DNA from: Qipengyuania flavescens
GTDB taxonomy: Bacteria; Pseudomonadota; Alphaproteobacteria; Sphingomonadales; Sphingomonadaceae
Assembly (NCBI RefSeq): GCF_029688735.1
Contig: NZ_JARULD010000003.1
Span: 62,001 to 126,000, forward strand
Direction of reading: 5' to 3'
Length of the DNA stretch: 64,000 nucleotides
The position numbers were made by a program, and so were the translations under genes. Below, in pieces: positions 1-8,394 of this stretch. The notes under the pieces are model-generated. The model saw only the letters and a list, made by a program, of their open reading frames with translations, had not been told where the DNA came from and did no database searches. Within the stretch, counting starts at the first letter, position 1; each line of letters begins with the position of its first letter.

Positions 1-1106
1 CCGAAGCGGCGGGCGACGTTGCAGGCGTACTTCGCGGTGTCGAGGGTGCGGCCGATGTAAAGGTGCAGCAGGTGACGGGCTTTCCGACGCTCGACATCGC
101 TTTCGATCGTCCCACCATCGCGCGGTACGGTCTCACGGTCGAGGACGTGGCGCAATCCGTTGCCATCGCCCTTGGCGGCCGACCGGCGGGCCTGGTGTTC
201 GAAGGCGACCGCCGCTTCGATGTCGTCGTACGCTTGGCAGACGCAACGCGCGACGATTTCGACCAGCTAGGAGCCCTGCCGATCGTCCTCGAAAACGGCG
301 TCACGGTTCCGCTGCGAACGCTGGCCGATTTTGAGGTCGTCGATGGTCTCGCCGAAGTCCGGCGCGAACAGGGTCGCCGGCTCGTCATCGTTTCCGCCAA
401 CGTCCGCGAACGCGATCTCGGTTCCTTTGTCGAAGAAGCGCAGGAAGGTGTTTCGGCCCAGGTCGATCTGCCCCCTGCCTCCTTCATCGAGTGGGGCGGG
501 CAGTATCAGAACCTGCAGGAAGCGCAGGCTCGGCTCGCGATCGTGGTGCCCATCTGCTTCGCCGTTGTCCTGCTCCTGCTGTACATGGCGCTTGGTGGAT
601 GGGTTCCGGCCCTGGCGGTGTTCAGCGCCATCCCGATGGCCTTGGCGGGCGGTGTGTTTGCCCTCGTGTTGAGAGGCATGCCCTTCTCGGTATCGGCGGC
701 GGTCGGCTTTATTGCCCTGTCGGGTGTGGCTGTGCTCAACGGTCTCGTCATGATGACCGCGATCCGGCAGCGTCTTGAAAGTGGTATGCCACTTGATGAC
801 GCGATCGCAGATGGCGCGCTCGCGCGCCTGCGACCGGTGTTGATGACCGCGCTGGTGGCCTCACTCGGCTTTGTACCCATGGCTCTTGCAACCGGAACAG
901 GGGCCGAAGTGCAGCGTCCTTTGGCTACGGTCGTCATTGGCGGCCTGATCACTGCGACCGCACTCACGCTGTTCGTCCTTCCCGCGATCGCGCGGCTCGT
1001 ACTGCACAGTTCCGACGACGAGCGAAGCTGGCGCGAGAAGTGGTGGGACCGTCTGCGTCGCAATGTGACGAGCGATGAAGAGCGCGAACTGAAGGACATC
1101 GCATGA
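1..1106 (+). CDS. Heavy-metal RND efflux pump (CzcA/CusA type), C-terminal part, cut by window edge
   Basis: The frame is open from base 3, so the true start lies upstream of the window; about 367 C-terminal residues are visible. They include the end of the second periplasmic porter domain and the last membrane-helix bundle, with the family signature VGFIALSGVAVLNGLVMM near bases 700-760. RND pumps of this family export divalent or monovalent metal ions across the envelope with a periplasmic adaptor and an outer-membrane channel, using the proton gradient. It ends 22 bases before the next gene and opens a same-strand metal operon. It is a different gene from the CusA at 15204-18371. Metal specificity cannot be judged because the substrate region is missing. 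Confidence 0.93.
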   Translation, partial: EAAGDVAGVLRGVEGAADVKVQQVTGFPTLDIAFDRPTIARYGLTVEDVAQSVAIALGGRPAGLVFEGDRRFDVVVRLADATRDDFDQLGALPIVLENGVTVPLRTLADFEVVDGLAEVRREQGRRLVIVSANVRERDLGSFVEEAQEGVSAQVDLPPASFIEWGGQYQNLQEAQARLAIVVPICFAVVLLLLYMALGGWVPALAVFSAIPMALAGGVFALVLRGMPFSVSAAVGFIALSGVAVLNGLVMMTAIRQRLESGMPLDDAIADGALARLRPVLMTALVASLGFVPMALATGTGAEVQRPLATVVIGGLITATALTLFVLPAIARLVLHSSDDERSWREKWWDRLRRNVTSDEERELKDIA

Positions 1107-1128
1107 CCGATCGGGAAAGGAGAATACG

Positions 1129-1500
1129 GTGCTGGCACTGAAGGAAGAGAACGGACTGCTCTGGATACGCGCCGGAGGCAGGCTGGAGGATGAAGACTAT
1201 AACCGCTTTGTTCCCCAATTCGAACGTATCGCGGAGCGCGAGGCCGGCACCGTCCCGATGGTAATCGAGCTCGCGCCTGATTTTTCGGGCTGGGACCTCG
1301 GAGGTCTCTGGCGCGATCTCAAGTTCGACGTCCGGCATAAGGATTGTTTCGGCCGGATCGCCATAATCGGTGACAGCAAATGGGAAGAGTGGGGCACGGA
1401 GATGTCATCGTCGCTCTTCCGCGCCGAAATGAAGTTCTTCCAACCATCACAGCGTAGTCATGCCGAAAGCTGGGTACGAACCGGGGAGGACGCAGCATGA
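1129..1500 (+). CDS. SpoIIAA-like (STAS/SEC14-type) small protein
   Basis: A 123-residue soluble protein starting at GTG, with a strong AAGGAG ribosome site 7 bases upstream. The pattern of a beta-strand start (LKEENGLLWIRAGGRL), a central WDLGGLWRDLKF segment and a final helix containing SSLFRAEMKFF fits the SpoIIAA-like family (DUF3478), small STAS-fold proteins often found beside metal or stress transporters. Its molecular role is not known. The stop codon overlaps the start of the next gene (ATGA), so the two are translationally coupled and probably co-transcribed with the upstream RND pump. Confidence 0.75.
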   Translation: MLALKEENGLLWIRAGGRLEDEDYNRFVPQFERIAEREAGTVPMVIELAPDFSGWDLGGLWRDLKFDVRHKDCFGRIAIIGDSKWEEWGTEMSSSLFRAEMKFFQPSQRSHAESWVRTGEDAA

Positions 1501-2126
1501 GTGGCGGTCATGAGGTCGATGTCGGGTCGCCTGAAAAGCGCAAGACCCTGTGGGTTGTCCTGTGGCTTAACGTGGCCATCGCGATCGGCTTTTTCGCGGT
1601 CGGGTATTTTGCCGATTCCAACGCGCTGTTGGCAAACGGCCTCGATAATTCATCGGATGCAATCGTCTATGCGCTCAGCCTGCTTGCGCTAACCCGCTCG
1701 CGGACCTGGAAGCGCGGAGCCGCGCGCTTCTCCGGCATCATGCTGCTGATCTTCTCTGCTGGGGTCATTTTCGATGCTTACCGTCGGTTCGTGGAAGGTT
1801 CCGATCCGGGCGGCATGCTGATGATGGCGATGGCGTTCGTCGCGGGATTGGTGAATCTCTACTGCCTGCGCCTGTTGCAGAAGATGGAGAACAAGGACGT
1901 CAATATGCGGGCGGCGACAACGTTCAGCTTCAACGACTTCATCTCCAATGGCGGGATCATCATCGCCGGCATCGTTGTGCTGATTACCGGTGCCAACTGG
2001 CCCGATCTGGTGGTCGGAATAGCGGTCGCCTGCATAGCGCTCTACGGCGGAGTGCAGATCCTGCGCGATACGCATATGGATGTGCATGAGGAGGCGGGGA
2101 CCGTCCACGGCGAGAAAAGGAATTGA
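1497..2126 (+). CDS. Short cation diffusion facilitator (CDF) family transporter
   Basis: A 209-residue membrane protein with about six hydrophobic helices and almost no cytoplasmic C-terminal domain (usual CDF length is about 300). In helix II the metal-site motif reads LDNSSD (D-x3-D instead of H-x3-D), and in helix V FNDFISN (ND-x3-N). CDF proteins exchange metal ions for protons at the inner membrane. The same altered ligand set recurs in the gene at 7681-8298, so the two are a distinct sub-type. ATGA overlap with the gene before it and TTGA overlap with the gene after it. The transported metal cannot be read from the sequence. Confidence 0.85.
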   Translation: MSGGHEVDVGSPEKRKTLWVVLWLNVAIAIGFFAVGYFADSNALLANGLDNSSDAIVYALSLLALTRSRTWKRGAARFSGIMLLIFSAGVIFDAYRRFVEGSDPGGMLMMAMAFVAGLVNLYCLRLLQKMENKDVNMRAATTFSFNDFISNGGIIIAGIVVLITGANWPDLVVGIAVACIALYGGVQILRDTHMDVHEEAGTVHGEKRN

Positions 2127-2992
2127 CGCTATTCGATACTTTGTTTGCCGCGCAGGACCTTTCGCGGGTCCTTGTCCTGGCGATGCTAGCAGGCATCGGG
2201 GTCATGATTGGCGGCAAATTGGCGAAAGGCAATTGGAACTTCCTGCATCCGCTCCTGCCAGGCGGCGTTTCGGGTGCCTTTACAGCCCTTGCCGTCTTGC
2301 TAACTCTTCCGCTGGGACAATCCCCTCTCACCCGCTGGGCACTCACTGGTTTGATGCTGGCGGGCGGGCTGCTACTTCTGCTTTTCAGCGAGCTTGGCCG
2401 ATACGCAAGACTCAGACGGGGTGATGACGGACCCGAGCGATGTTTCGATAGGCCAACCCTGGTTCGTCGCATCTCGGTGTCGATTGCGTTCGAAATCCTG
2501 CCTTACAGCGTTCTCTTGGGTGCTGCCGCTGCGGCATCCGCCACGACAGCAGTGGCGGTGTCTGCAGCGCTTGTTTTTGCGAACCTGGAAATAGGACGCC
2601 AGGCGATCGATGAATACCGATCCGCCCAAGTGAGCAGGATGGACCAGCTTGCGCTACTTGTCCTCTTTTCCCTGCTTTTCATCGGCATCGCTCTCTTGAC
2701 CTTTTGGGCGCTGCACGGATTCACCGACAGCGGGCGAGGTTGGCTAGCGGCTATTATCCCGGGCTTTCTTATAGTTGCATCGGCGCGCGCGCTGCTTCGC
2801 ATGGGAACCGGATCGGTCGCCGCCAATCACATGACGCTCCCGGCATTTGTCGGAGGATTCGCCCTGCTCGGCCTCGCGATCTCGGCGCTTGGAGAACTGT
2901 CGCGCGAACTCGATGTTTCGAACAGCACGTTCCAGCATTCCCCCGCGCAGTCCGTTACGACGACCAAGAGAAGAGAAAAAGGAGGCAGGTAA
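2123..2992 (+). CDS. Polytopic membrane protein of unknown function
   Basis: 289 residues starting at TTG inside the stop codon of the CDF gene; about seven or eight hydrophobic helices (for example residues 16-30, 46-66, 72-92, 125-155, 182-205, 212-230, 250-270), with a short basic linker around residue 95-120 (YARLRRGDD) and a polar C-terminal tail. I do not recognise the family. Its stop overlaps the ATG of czcD (TAATG), so it is embedded in the metal efflux operon and may be an accessory membrane component. No His- or Cys-rich metal motif is visible. Confidence 0.7.
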   Translation: MTLFDTLFAAQDLSRVLVLAMLAGIGVMIGGKLAKGNWNFLHPLLPGGVSGAFTALAVLLTLPLGQSPLTRWALTGLMLAGGLLLLLFSELGRYARLRRGDDGPERCFDRPTLVRRISVSIAFEILPYSVLLGAAAAASATTAVAVSAALVFANLEIGRQAIDEYRSAQVSRMDQLALLVLFSLLFIGIALLTFWALHGFTDSGRGWLAAIIPGFLIVASARALLRMGTGSVAANHMTLPAFVGGFALLGLAISALGELSRELDVSNSTFQHSPAQSVTTTKRREKGGR

Positions 2993-3945
2993 TGGCACAA
3001 TCCGGCGGTCATGCCGGGCACAGTCACGGCGAAGAGAACATGAGCGACGGCCGCCTTGTATTGGCCGTCGCCCTCAACGTCCTGCTGACTGTTGCCCAGA
3101 TCATCGGGGGGATATTGTCGGGTTCGCTCGCACTGATCGCCGATGCGCTGCACAACTTCAGCGACGCGGCATCGCTTGGACTGGCTCTGTTTGCGAGGCG
3201 GATCGGGCGCCGGCCAGCCGACAAGCTTATGACCTTCGGCTATGCTCGTGCGGAAGTCGTGGCAGCTCTCATCAATCTGACGACTTTGCTTATCATCGGC
3301 TTCTATCTGCTCGTCGAGGCGATCAACCGTTTCGCAGACCCTCAACCCGTTGAGGGGTGGACCGTAATCTGGGTCGCCGGGATAGCGTTGGTGATCGACG
3401 TGGTTACGGCGGTGATGGTCTACGCCAGCTCGAAAAACTCCCTCAACATGAAAGCCGCCTTTCTGCACAATGTGTCCGATGCGCTGGCTTCGGTCGGTGT
3501 GATCGTGGCTGGCGTACTCATTCTGCGATACGAACTTTATATCGCCGATCTGATCATCACCGTGGTCATTGCTGCCTATGTGATCTGGCAAGGCGTCACT
3601 TTGTTGCCTCGCACGGTGCGGCTCTTGATGGGTGCGGTGCCGGACGAAAGCGAGTTCGATCGCATTGTGTGCGACCTGCGTGACACAGAAGGCGTGGCCG
3701 ACGTCCATCACGTCCATATCTGGAGCATCAGCGAGCATTATCGCGCGCTTGAGGCGCATATCGTTCCTGCCGAATCTTCGTTGCAGGCTTTCGAGGATGT
3801 GAAGGCGCGGGCTCGCGGTATGCTCGAGACGCAGCACGCCATCGCCCATGCAACGTTCGAAGCCTGTCTCGCTGCGGACTGTGATCCGGACATGATCCCG
3901 GACCATCAGGTCGAGAAGAACCATCACCATGACCACGACCATTGA
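2992..3945 (+). CDS. czcD: CzcD-type zinc/cobalt/cadmium cation diffusion facilitator
   Basis: 317 residues. The start is the ATG preceded by GGAGGCAGG, overlapping the previous stop; a longer reading into the upstream gene is not needed. The protein has a His-rich N-terminus (HAGHSHGEE), six helices with classical metal ligands H-x3-D in helix II (ALHNFSDAAS) and helix V (FLHNVSDALA), and a cytoplasmic domain with HHVHIWSI, ending in a HHHDHDH tail. This is the full CzcD layout: proton-coupled export of Zn, Co or Cd from cytoplasm to periplasm, feeding the RND pump encoded at the operon start. Confidence 0.95.
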   Translation: MAQSGGHAGHSHGEENMSDGRLVLAVALNVLLTVAQIIGGILSGSLALIADALHNFSDAASLGLALFARRIGRRPADKLMTFGYARAEVVAALINLTTLLIIGFYLLVEAINRFADPQPVEGWTVIWVAGIALVIDVVTAVMVYASSKNSLNMKAAFLHNVSDALASVGVIVAGVLILRYELYIADLIITVVIAAYVIWQGVTLLPRTVRLLMGAVPDESEFDRIVCDLRDTEGVADVHHVHIWSISEHYRALEAHIVPAESSLQAFEDVKARARGMLETQHAIAHATFEACLAADCDPDMIPDHQVEKNHHHDHDH

Positions 3946-4037
3946 CAAGCGCGGCGATCGGGTCGGTCGCTGTGGGCAAGCAGCTTGGCAGCGCACGGCA
4001 TGAACCGCCCTGCAACTCGTAAAATGAGGACCAACGA

Positions 4038-5678
4038 ATGAAAGCATCCGATCTCATGGTCGCCGCACTCGAAGCCGAGGGAGTCGAATATGTTTTCGCC
4101 GTTCCAGGCGAAGAGAACCTGGATCTCCTGGAATCGCTGCGAACTTCCGCCATCACGCTGGTTCTGGCCCGTCACGAACAGGGCGCTGGCTTCATGGCGG
4201 CGACCTATGGCCGCCTGACCGGCAAGGCAGGTGTGTGCCTGGCAACGCTCGGGCCTGGTGCCACGAACCTGACCACACCGGCGGCCTATGCCGCGCTCGG
4301 GGCCTTTCCGCTCGTCATTATTACCGGGCAGAAACCGATCAAGACCTCGAAACAGGCCCAGTTCCAGATTGTCGACGTCGTTTCCCTGTTTACGCCGCTC
4401 TGCAAGGCTTCGACCCAGATCGTGAACGGCAATCGCATTCCCTCGCTCGTTCGCGAAGGGTTCCGTCTGGCGCAGGAAGAAAGACCCGGAGCCGTCCTCC
4501 TGGAACTGCCCGAAGATATCGCTGAAGAGGAAACGATCGAACCGGTCATACCGCCGCATGACAGGCGTTATGCGGTCGCCGGAGATGCTGCGCTCGACGA
4601 AGCGGCCCGGCGTATTCTTGCTGCGGAACGGCCCTTGCTATTGATCGGAGCTGGAGCGAACCGCCGCCGCGCTTCGAAAGCGTTGCGCAAATTCGTGTCT
4701 GATACCGGCTTTCCCTTCTTCGACACCCAGATGGGCAAGGGCGTGGTCGATGAAGATAGCGAACTCTATCTGGGCACTGCGGCGCTATCGTCGGGCGATT
4801 ATGTTCACTGCGCGATCGAGAAGGCCGATCTGATCGTCAATATCGGTCACGACGTGGTGGAGAAGCCGCCCTTCTTCATGGAGCCGGACGGTCAGACCGT
4901 CATCCATATCAATTACAAGGCGGCTGAAGTCGATCAGGTCTACTTCCCGCAGCTCGAAGTCATCGGCGACATCGCCGGATCGGTCGAGCGGCTGGGAAGC
5001 CGCCTCGATGGCAAGCTGCAGTGCGACCGCAGCTATTATACCGCCCTGCATCACGAGATTGCTTCGCACATCTCCGAGACCAGCGACGACGAACGTTTTC
5101 CGATGGTCCCCCAGCGCGTGGTTGCCGACGTACGCAGCGTAATGGCGCGCGATGATATCGTTGCGCTCGACAACGGCATCTACAAGATCTGGTTCGCCAG
5201 AAACTACATCGCCCACGAGCCTGGCACCATCCTGCTCGACAATGCATTGGCGACGATGGGCGCGGGCCTTCCATCGGCCATGATGGCTGCGATGCTGGCG
5301 CCGGGGCGCAGAGTGCTCGCGGTATGCGGCGATGGCGGGTTCATGATGAACTCGCAGGAACTGGAAACGGCCGTCAGGCTTGGACTGAACCTTGTCGTTC
5401 TCGTTCTGAATGATGCAGCATACGGGATGATCCGCTGGAAGCAGGACCAGCTTGGCTTTCCGGACTACGGCCTGACCTTTTCCAATCCCGACTTTGTCAC
5501 CTACGCACAAAGCTATGGAGCGACCGGCCACCGTGTCGAGCGAAGCGCGGATCTGGTTTCGGTCCTGAACGCCGCATTCGAGGCTGGCGGCGTGCACCTT
5601 GTCGACCTGCCCGTCGATTATTCCGAAAACAAGAAGGTGCTGATCGACGAACTCGGCGCAAAGGTGTGCGAGCTATGA
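4038..5678 (+). CDS. Acetolactate-synthase-like thiamine-diphosphate enzyme, large subunit
   Basis: 546 residues with the three-domain ThDP enzyme layout. The N-terminal Pyr domain carries the catalytic Glu in LARHEQGAGFMA (about residue 48). The middle domain spans about 190-330. The C-terminal PP domain has the ThDP/Mg motif starting CGDGGFMMN and closing VLNDAAYGMI (about residues 432-465). These enzymes condense pyruvate to acetolactate or carry out related carboligation or decarboxylation; no small regulatory subunit is next to it. GAGG ribosome site, 92 bases after czcD. ATGA overlap with the aldehyde dehydrogenase gene implies a two-step pathway. The true substrate is uncertain because several ThDP families look alike. 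Confidence 0.85.
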   Translation: MKASDLMVAALEAEGVEYVFAVPGEENLDLLESLRTSAITLVLARHEQGAGFMAATYGRLTGKAGVCLATLGPGATNLTTPAAYAALGAFPLVIITGQKPIKTSKQAQFQIVDVVSLFTPLCKASTQIVNGNRIPSLVREGFRLAQEERPGAVLLELPEDIAEEETIEPVIPPHDRRYAVAGDAALDEAARRILAAERPLLLIGAGANRRRASKALRKFVSDTGFPFFDTQMGKGVVDEDSELYLGTAALSSGDYVHCAIEKADLIVNIGHDVVEKPPFFMEPDGQTVIHINYKAAEVDQVYFPQLEVIGDIAGSVERLGSRLDGKLQCDRSYYTALHHEIASHISETSDDERFPMVPQRVVADVRSVMARDDIVALDNGIYKIWFARNYIAHEPGTILLDNALATMGAGLPSAMMAAMLAPGRRVLAVCGDGGFMMNSQELETAVRLGLNLVVLVLNDAAYGMIRWKQDQLGFPDYGLTFSNPDFVTYAQSYGATGHRVERSADLVSVLNAAFEAGGVHLVDLPVDYSENKKVLIDELGAKVCEL

Positions 5679-7069
5679 AAACGATCGTTCACAATCCCTT
5701 CGACCGCTCGCCGATTGCAGAAGTAGCGCTTGTCGACTGGGCTCAAATCGATGAATGGCTGAATGAAGCGCAGTTGCTCCACCGCGACCGCCATGGCTGG
5801 CTTGCCGTGCACGAGCGTATCGCCATCCTCCGGCGGGCTGCGGATATCATGCGCGAACGAGCCGAGGATCTGGCTCTCCAGATCGTCAGGGAGGGCGGCA
5901 AACCCCTGGTCGATGCGCGCGTGGAAGCCAGTCGCGCAATCAACAGCGTCGACTTGTGCGTTCAGGCGCTCAGCGATGGCGGCGGTCACAAGATCCCCAT
6001 GGACCTGACAGAAGCGGGTGCGGGAAGGACGGCATATACATTCCGCGAACCGATCGGTCCTGTCGTGGCGATCTCGGCATTCAATCACCCCCTCAACCTG
6101 ATCGTCCATCAGGTTGGACCGGCGGTAGCAGCCGGGTGCCCCGTTCTCATCAAGCCTGCGCTGGAAACGCCTCTGTCATGCCAGAGCTTCGTGAGCATTC
6201 TTCATGAAGCCGGCCTGCCCGAGGCCTGGTGCCGGTTCGCACCTTGCGGCAACGATATTGCCGAAAGAATGGTAACCGATCCGCGCACGGAGTTCTTCTC
6301 ATTCATCGGTTCTGCGAAGATCGGCTGGATGCTTCGCTCGAAGCTGGCGCCGGGAACCCGCATTGCTCTCGAGCACGGCGGCGCGGCGCCGGTAATCGTG
6401 GACAGCGGCGTGGAGCGCGCAGCAGTGATCGCCTCGTTGCTCAAAGGCGGGTTCTATCATTCGGGTCAGGTCTGCGTTTCCGTGCAGCGCGTGTACGTCC
6501 CTGCTGCAGAATTGAAAGACTTCGCTCATGACCTAAGGCGAGCTGCCGAAAAGCTGGTAGTGGGCGATCCCGCCGATGCTGAGACCCAATGCGGACCCCT
6601 GATCCGAACGGAGGAAGTTGACCGCGTCGAACGCTGGGTCGATGAAGCCATCGCAGCAGGAGGCACCCTGGTGTGCGGGGGAAGCCGTCTGAGTGACACT
6701 CTTTTCTCCCCGACCGTCATTGTCGATCCTCCCGAAAGTGCCAAGATATCCCGGGAAGAAATCTTCGGCCCCGTGATCTGCGTGTATGGCTATGACGATA
6801 TCGACCTGGCTATCGAGCAGGCCAATGCCCTGCCTTACGCCTTTCAGGCCGCTGTATTCAGCGATCGGCTGTCAATCGCCAATCATTGCATACAGTCTCT
6901 GGCGGGATCGGCTGTGATGGTGAACGACCATACGGCATTCCGCGTGGACTGGATGCCTTTTGCAGGGCTGCGCCGCTCCGGGCTTGGCGTCGGCGGGATC
7001 CCCTACACTATGGCGGATATGAGCATTGAAAAAATGGCCGTCTGGAACTGGCCTGCGGCGGCATCATAG
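5675..7069 (+). CDS. NAD(P)-dependent aldehyde dehydrogenase
   Basis: 464 residues from the ATG overlapping the previous stop (a GTG 9 bases earlier is possible but less likely). It shows aldehyde dehydrogenase hallmarks: a cofactor-binding Rossmann region with FSFIGSAKIGWM, the general base in ALEHGGAAPVIV (about residue 234), the catalytic Cys in HSGQVCVSVQRV (about residue 268) and EEIFGPVICVY near residue 365. It oxidises an aldehyde to an acid with NAD(P). Tight coupling with the ThDP enzyme suggests that the aldehyde is made by, or is related to, that enzyme; the substrate is unknown. It is the last gene of the operon and is convergent with the MerR gene. Confidence 0.92.
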   Translation: MKTIVHNPFDRSPIAEVALVDWAQIDEWLNEAQLLHRDRHGWLAVHERIAILRRAADIMRERAEDLALQIVREGGKPLVDARVEASRAINSVDLCVQALSDGGGHKIPMDLTEAGAGRTAYTFREPIGPVVAISAFNHPLNLIVHQVGPAVAAGCPVLIKPALETPLSCQSFVSILHEAGLPEAWCRFAPCGNDIAERMVTDPRTEFFSFIGSAKIGWMLRSKLAPGTRIALEHGGAAPVIVDSGVERAAVIASLLKGGFYHSGQVCVSVQRVYVPAAELKDFAHDLRRAAEKLVVGDPADAETQCGPLIRTEEVDRVERWVDEAIAAGGTLVCGGSRLSDTLFSPTVIVDPPESAKISREEIFGPVICVYGYDDIDLAIEQANALPYAFQAAVFSDRLSIANHCIQSLAGSAVMVNDHTAFRVDWMPFAGLRRSGLGVGGIPYTMADMSIEKMAVWNWPAAAS

Positions 7070-7206
7070 CCCGTTCGACAGACCCGGGATGGCGACACGG
7101 GCAGCTTCGCACTCGTCGGCCTTTCCCGAAGTTAAGTCTCTTATGGGCGGCCGACAAAAGCCGTGCATTGGCGAGCCTGACCGAACTGGCGCACGAGGCG
7201 CGGACA

Positions 7207-7605
7207 TCAAGGCTCGGCGGTACCCGCAAGTGCATCGATGATGCGGCAATCGCCTACAGTGTCTTGCTCGCAGGCAGCGATCATACGCCCAAGTTCCGTC
7301 CGCAACGCCTCCAGGCTCGCGATCTTGCGCTCGACCTCGCCGAGATGGCTTCTGGCCAGAGCGTCGATGCCCGCGCAGGACCGGTCGGCATCATCGGAGA
7401 GATCGAGCAATTCCCTGATGCGTGCCATGGAGAAGCCGAGATCACGCGCGCGCCGTATGAAGTTAAGGCGCGCTTCCTCTGCTGGTCCATAATCGCGATA
7501 ATTGGCCCGCGTGCGTGGAGGGGCAGCGAGGATACCCTCACGCTCGTAGAAGCGGATTGTTTCGGATTTGACGCCGGTTATCCGGGCAAGTTGACCAATT
7601 CTCAT
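7207..7605 (-). CDS. MerR-family metal sensor of the CadR/PbrR/ZntR type
   Basis: 132 residues: N-terminal winged helix-turn-helix (MRIGQLARITGVKSETIRFYE), a dimerisation helix and a C-terminal metal loop. Cysteines at 77, 112 and 120 (SCAGID, AACEQDTVGDC) match the three-Cys set of divalent-metal sensors (Cd, Pb, Zn, Co) rather than the two-Cys copper sensor CueR. It is divergent from the CDF gene at 7681, with a classic 19-base-spacer MerR promoter between them, so it almost certainly represses and, with metal, activates that gene and itself. The metal is not decided by sequence; Cd/Pb/Zn are the likely candidates. Confidence 0.9.
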   Translation of the reverse strand: MRIGQLARITGVKSETIRFYEREGILAAPPRTRANYRDYGPAEEARLNFIRRARDLGFSMARIRELLDLSDDADRSCAGIDALARSHLGEVERKIASLEALRTELGRMIAACEQDTVGDCRIIDALAGTAEP

Positions 7606-7623
7606 GACAAAGGCTCCTGCCGC

Positions 7624-7654
7624 TTGACCTTGTAGTTACTACAAGGTGCATAGG
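7624..7654 (+). promoter_or_regulatory. MerR-type promoter/operator of the CDF gene
   Basis: -35 TTGACC (7624-7629) and -10 CATAGG (7649-7654) are separated by 19 bases, the over-long spacer typical of MerR-activated promoters. Between them lies a perfect palindrome, ACCTTGTAG / CTACAAGGT around TTA (7627-7647). It points at the CDF gene, 26 bases before its start. Confidence 0.88.
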
Positions 7655-7680
7655 GCGGATCGACGCAAGGAGTCGAGTAA

Positions 7681-8298
7681 ATGGGAAAGACCTGCTGCGG
7701 CCCCGATGAGGCCGGTGCAAACAACAACGATCCGACATGGCGGCGCATTCTGTGGATCGCACTGGGCCTTAATGCAATCATGTTCGGCGTGGAGATCGTG
7801 GCAGGCATTGCTGCGGATTCGCGCGCCTTGCAGGCCGACGCGCTCGACTTTCTCGGTGATGCGGCAAACTATGCTATCAGTCTCGGTGTAGCGGGGATGG
7901 CGCTCGTCTGGCGCGCGCGTGCGGCTCTCGTAAAGGCGGCGACCATGCTGGCTTTCGGCCTGTGGGTGCTCGGCTCGGCCATCTGGGGTTTCTTTGTCGG
8001 GGCGTCGCCCGACCCGGGAACGATGGGCGCCATCGGTTCTCTTGCTCTGGCGGTAAATCTCGCCGTCGCCGCGATGCTGTTCCGGTATCGCTCGGGCGAT
8101 GCGAACATGCGCTCGGTGTGGATCTGTTCGCGCAACGACGCGATCGGTAATATCGCCGTGCTGGCGGCAGCGATTGGCGTTTTCGGCACCGGCCGTGCGT
8201 GGCCCGATCTGGTTGTGGCGAGCATCATGGCAGGACTGGCGGTGTGGGGAAGTGCCGAAGTCTCCAAACAGGCCCGTGGCGAACTGCGCTCTACCTAA
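7681..8298 (+). CDS. Short CDF-family cation transporter under MerR control
   Basis: 205 residues, with a Cys-rich N-terminus (GKTCCGPDE) and about six hydrophobic helices with no cytoplasmic domain. Metal-site equivalents are LDFLGD (D-x3-D, helix II) and SRNDAIGN (ND-x3-N, helix V), the same replacement pattern as in the gene at 1497-2126. ATG 9 bases after AAGGAG. Likely a proton-coupled exporter of the ion sensed by the divergent MerR protein. The CCGP start could be a metal-docking site, which is an inference. Confidence 0.87.
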   Translation: MGKTCCGPDEAGANNNDPTWRRILWIALGLNAIMFGVEIVAGIAADSRALQADALDFLGDAANYAISLGVAGMALVWRARAALVKAATMLAFGLWVLGSAIWGFFVGASPDPGTMGAIGSLALAVNLAVAAMLFRYRSGDANMRSVWICSRNDAIGNIAVLAAAIGVFGTGRAWPDLVVASIMAGLAVWGSAEVSKQARGELRST

Positions 8299-8394
8299 AC
8301 TCCAGAATATCCCCGCGATCGGGGGTTGGAGGAAATACATTTCCGTCTACACCCTGCTATTGCGGATTAATTGCAACAGATATAGAGACCCCTC

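Noticed and set aside
8360..8376. TTGC-N9-GCAA imperfect palindrome before the FTR1 fusion, possible iron-regulator box
   Set aside because: Only the outer four bases pair cleanly; too weak to call a Fur or Irr site without comparative data.
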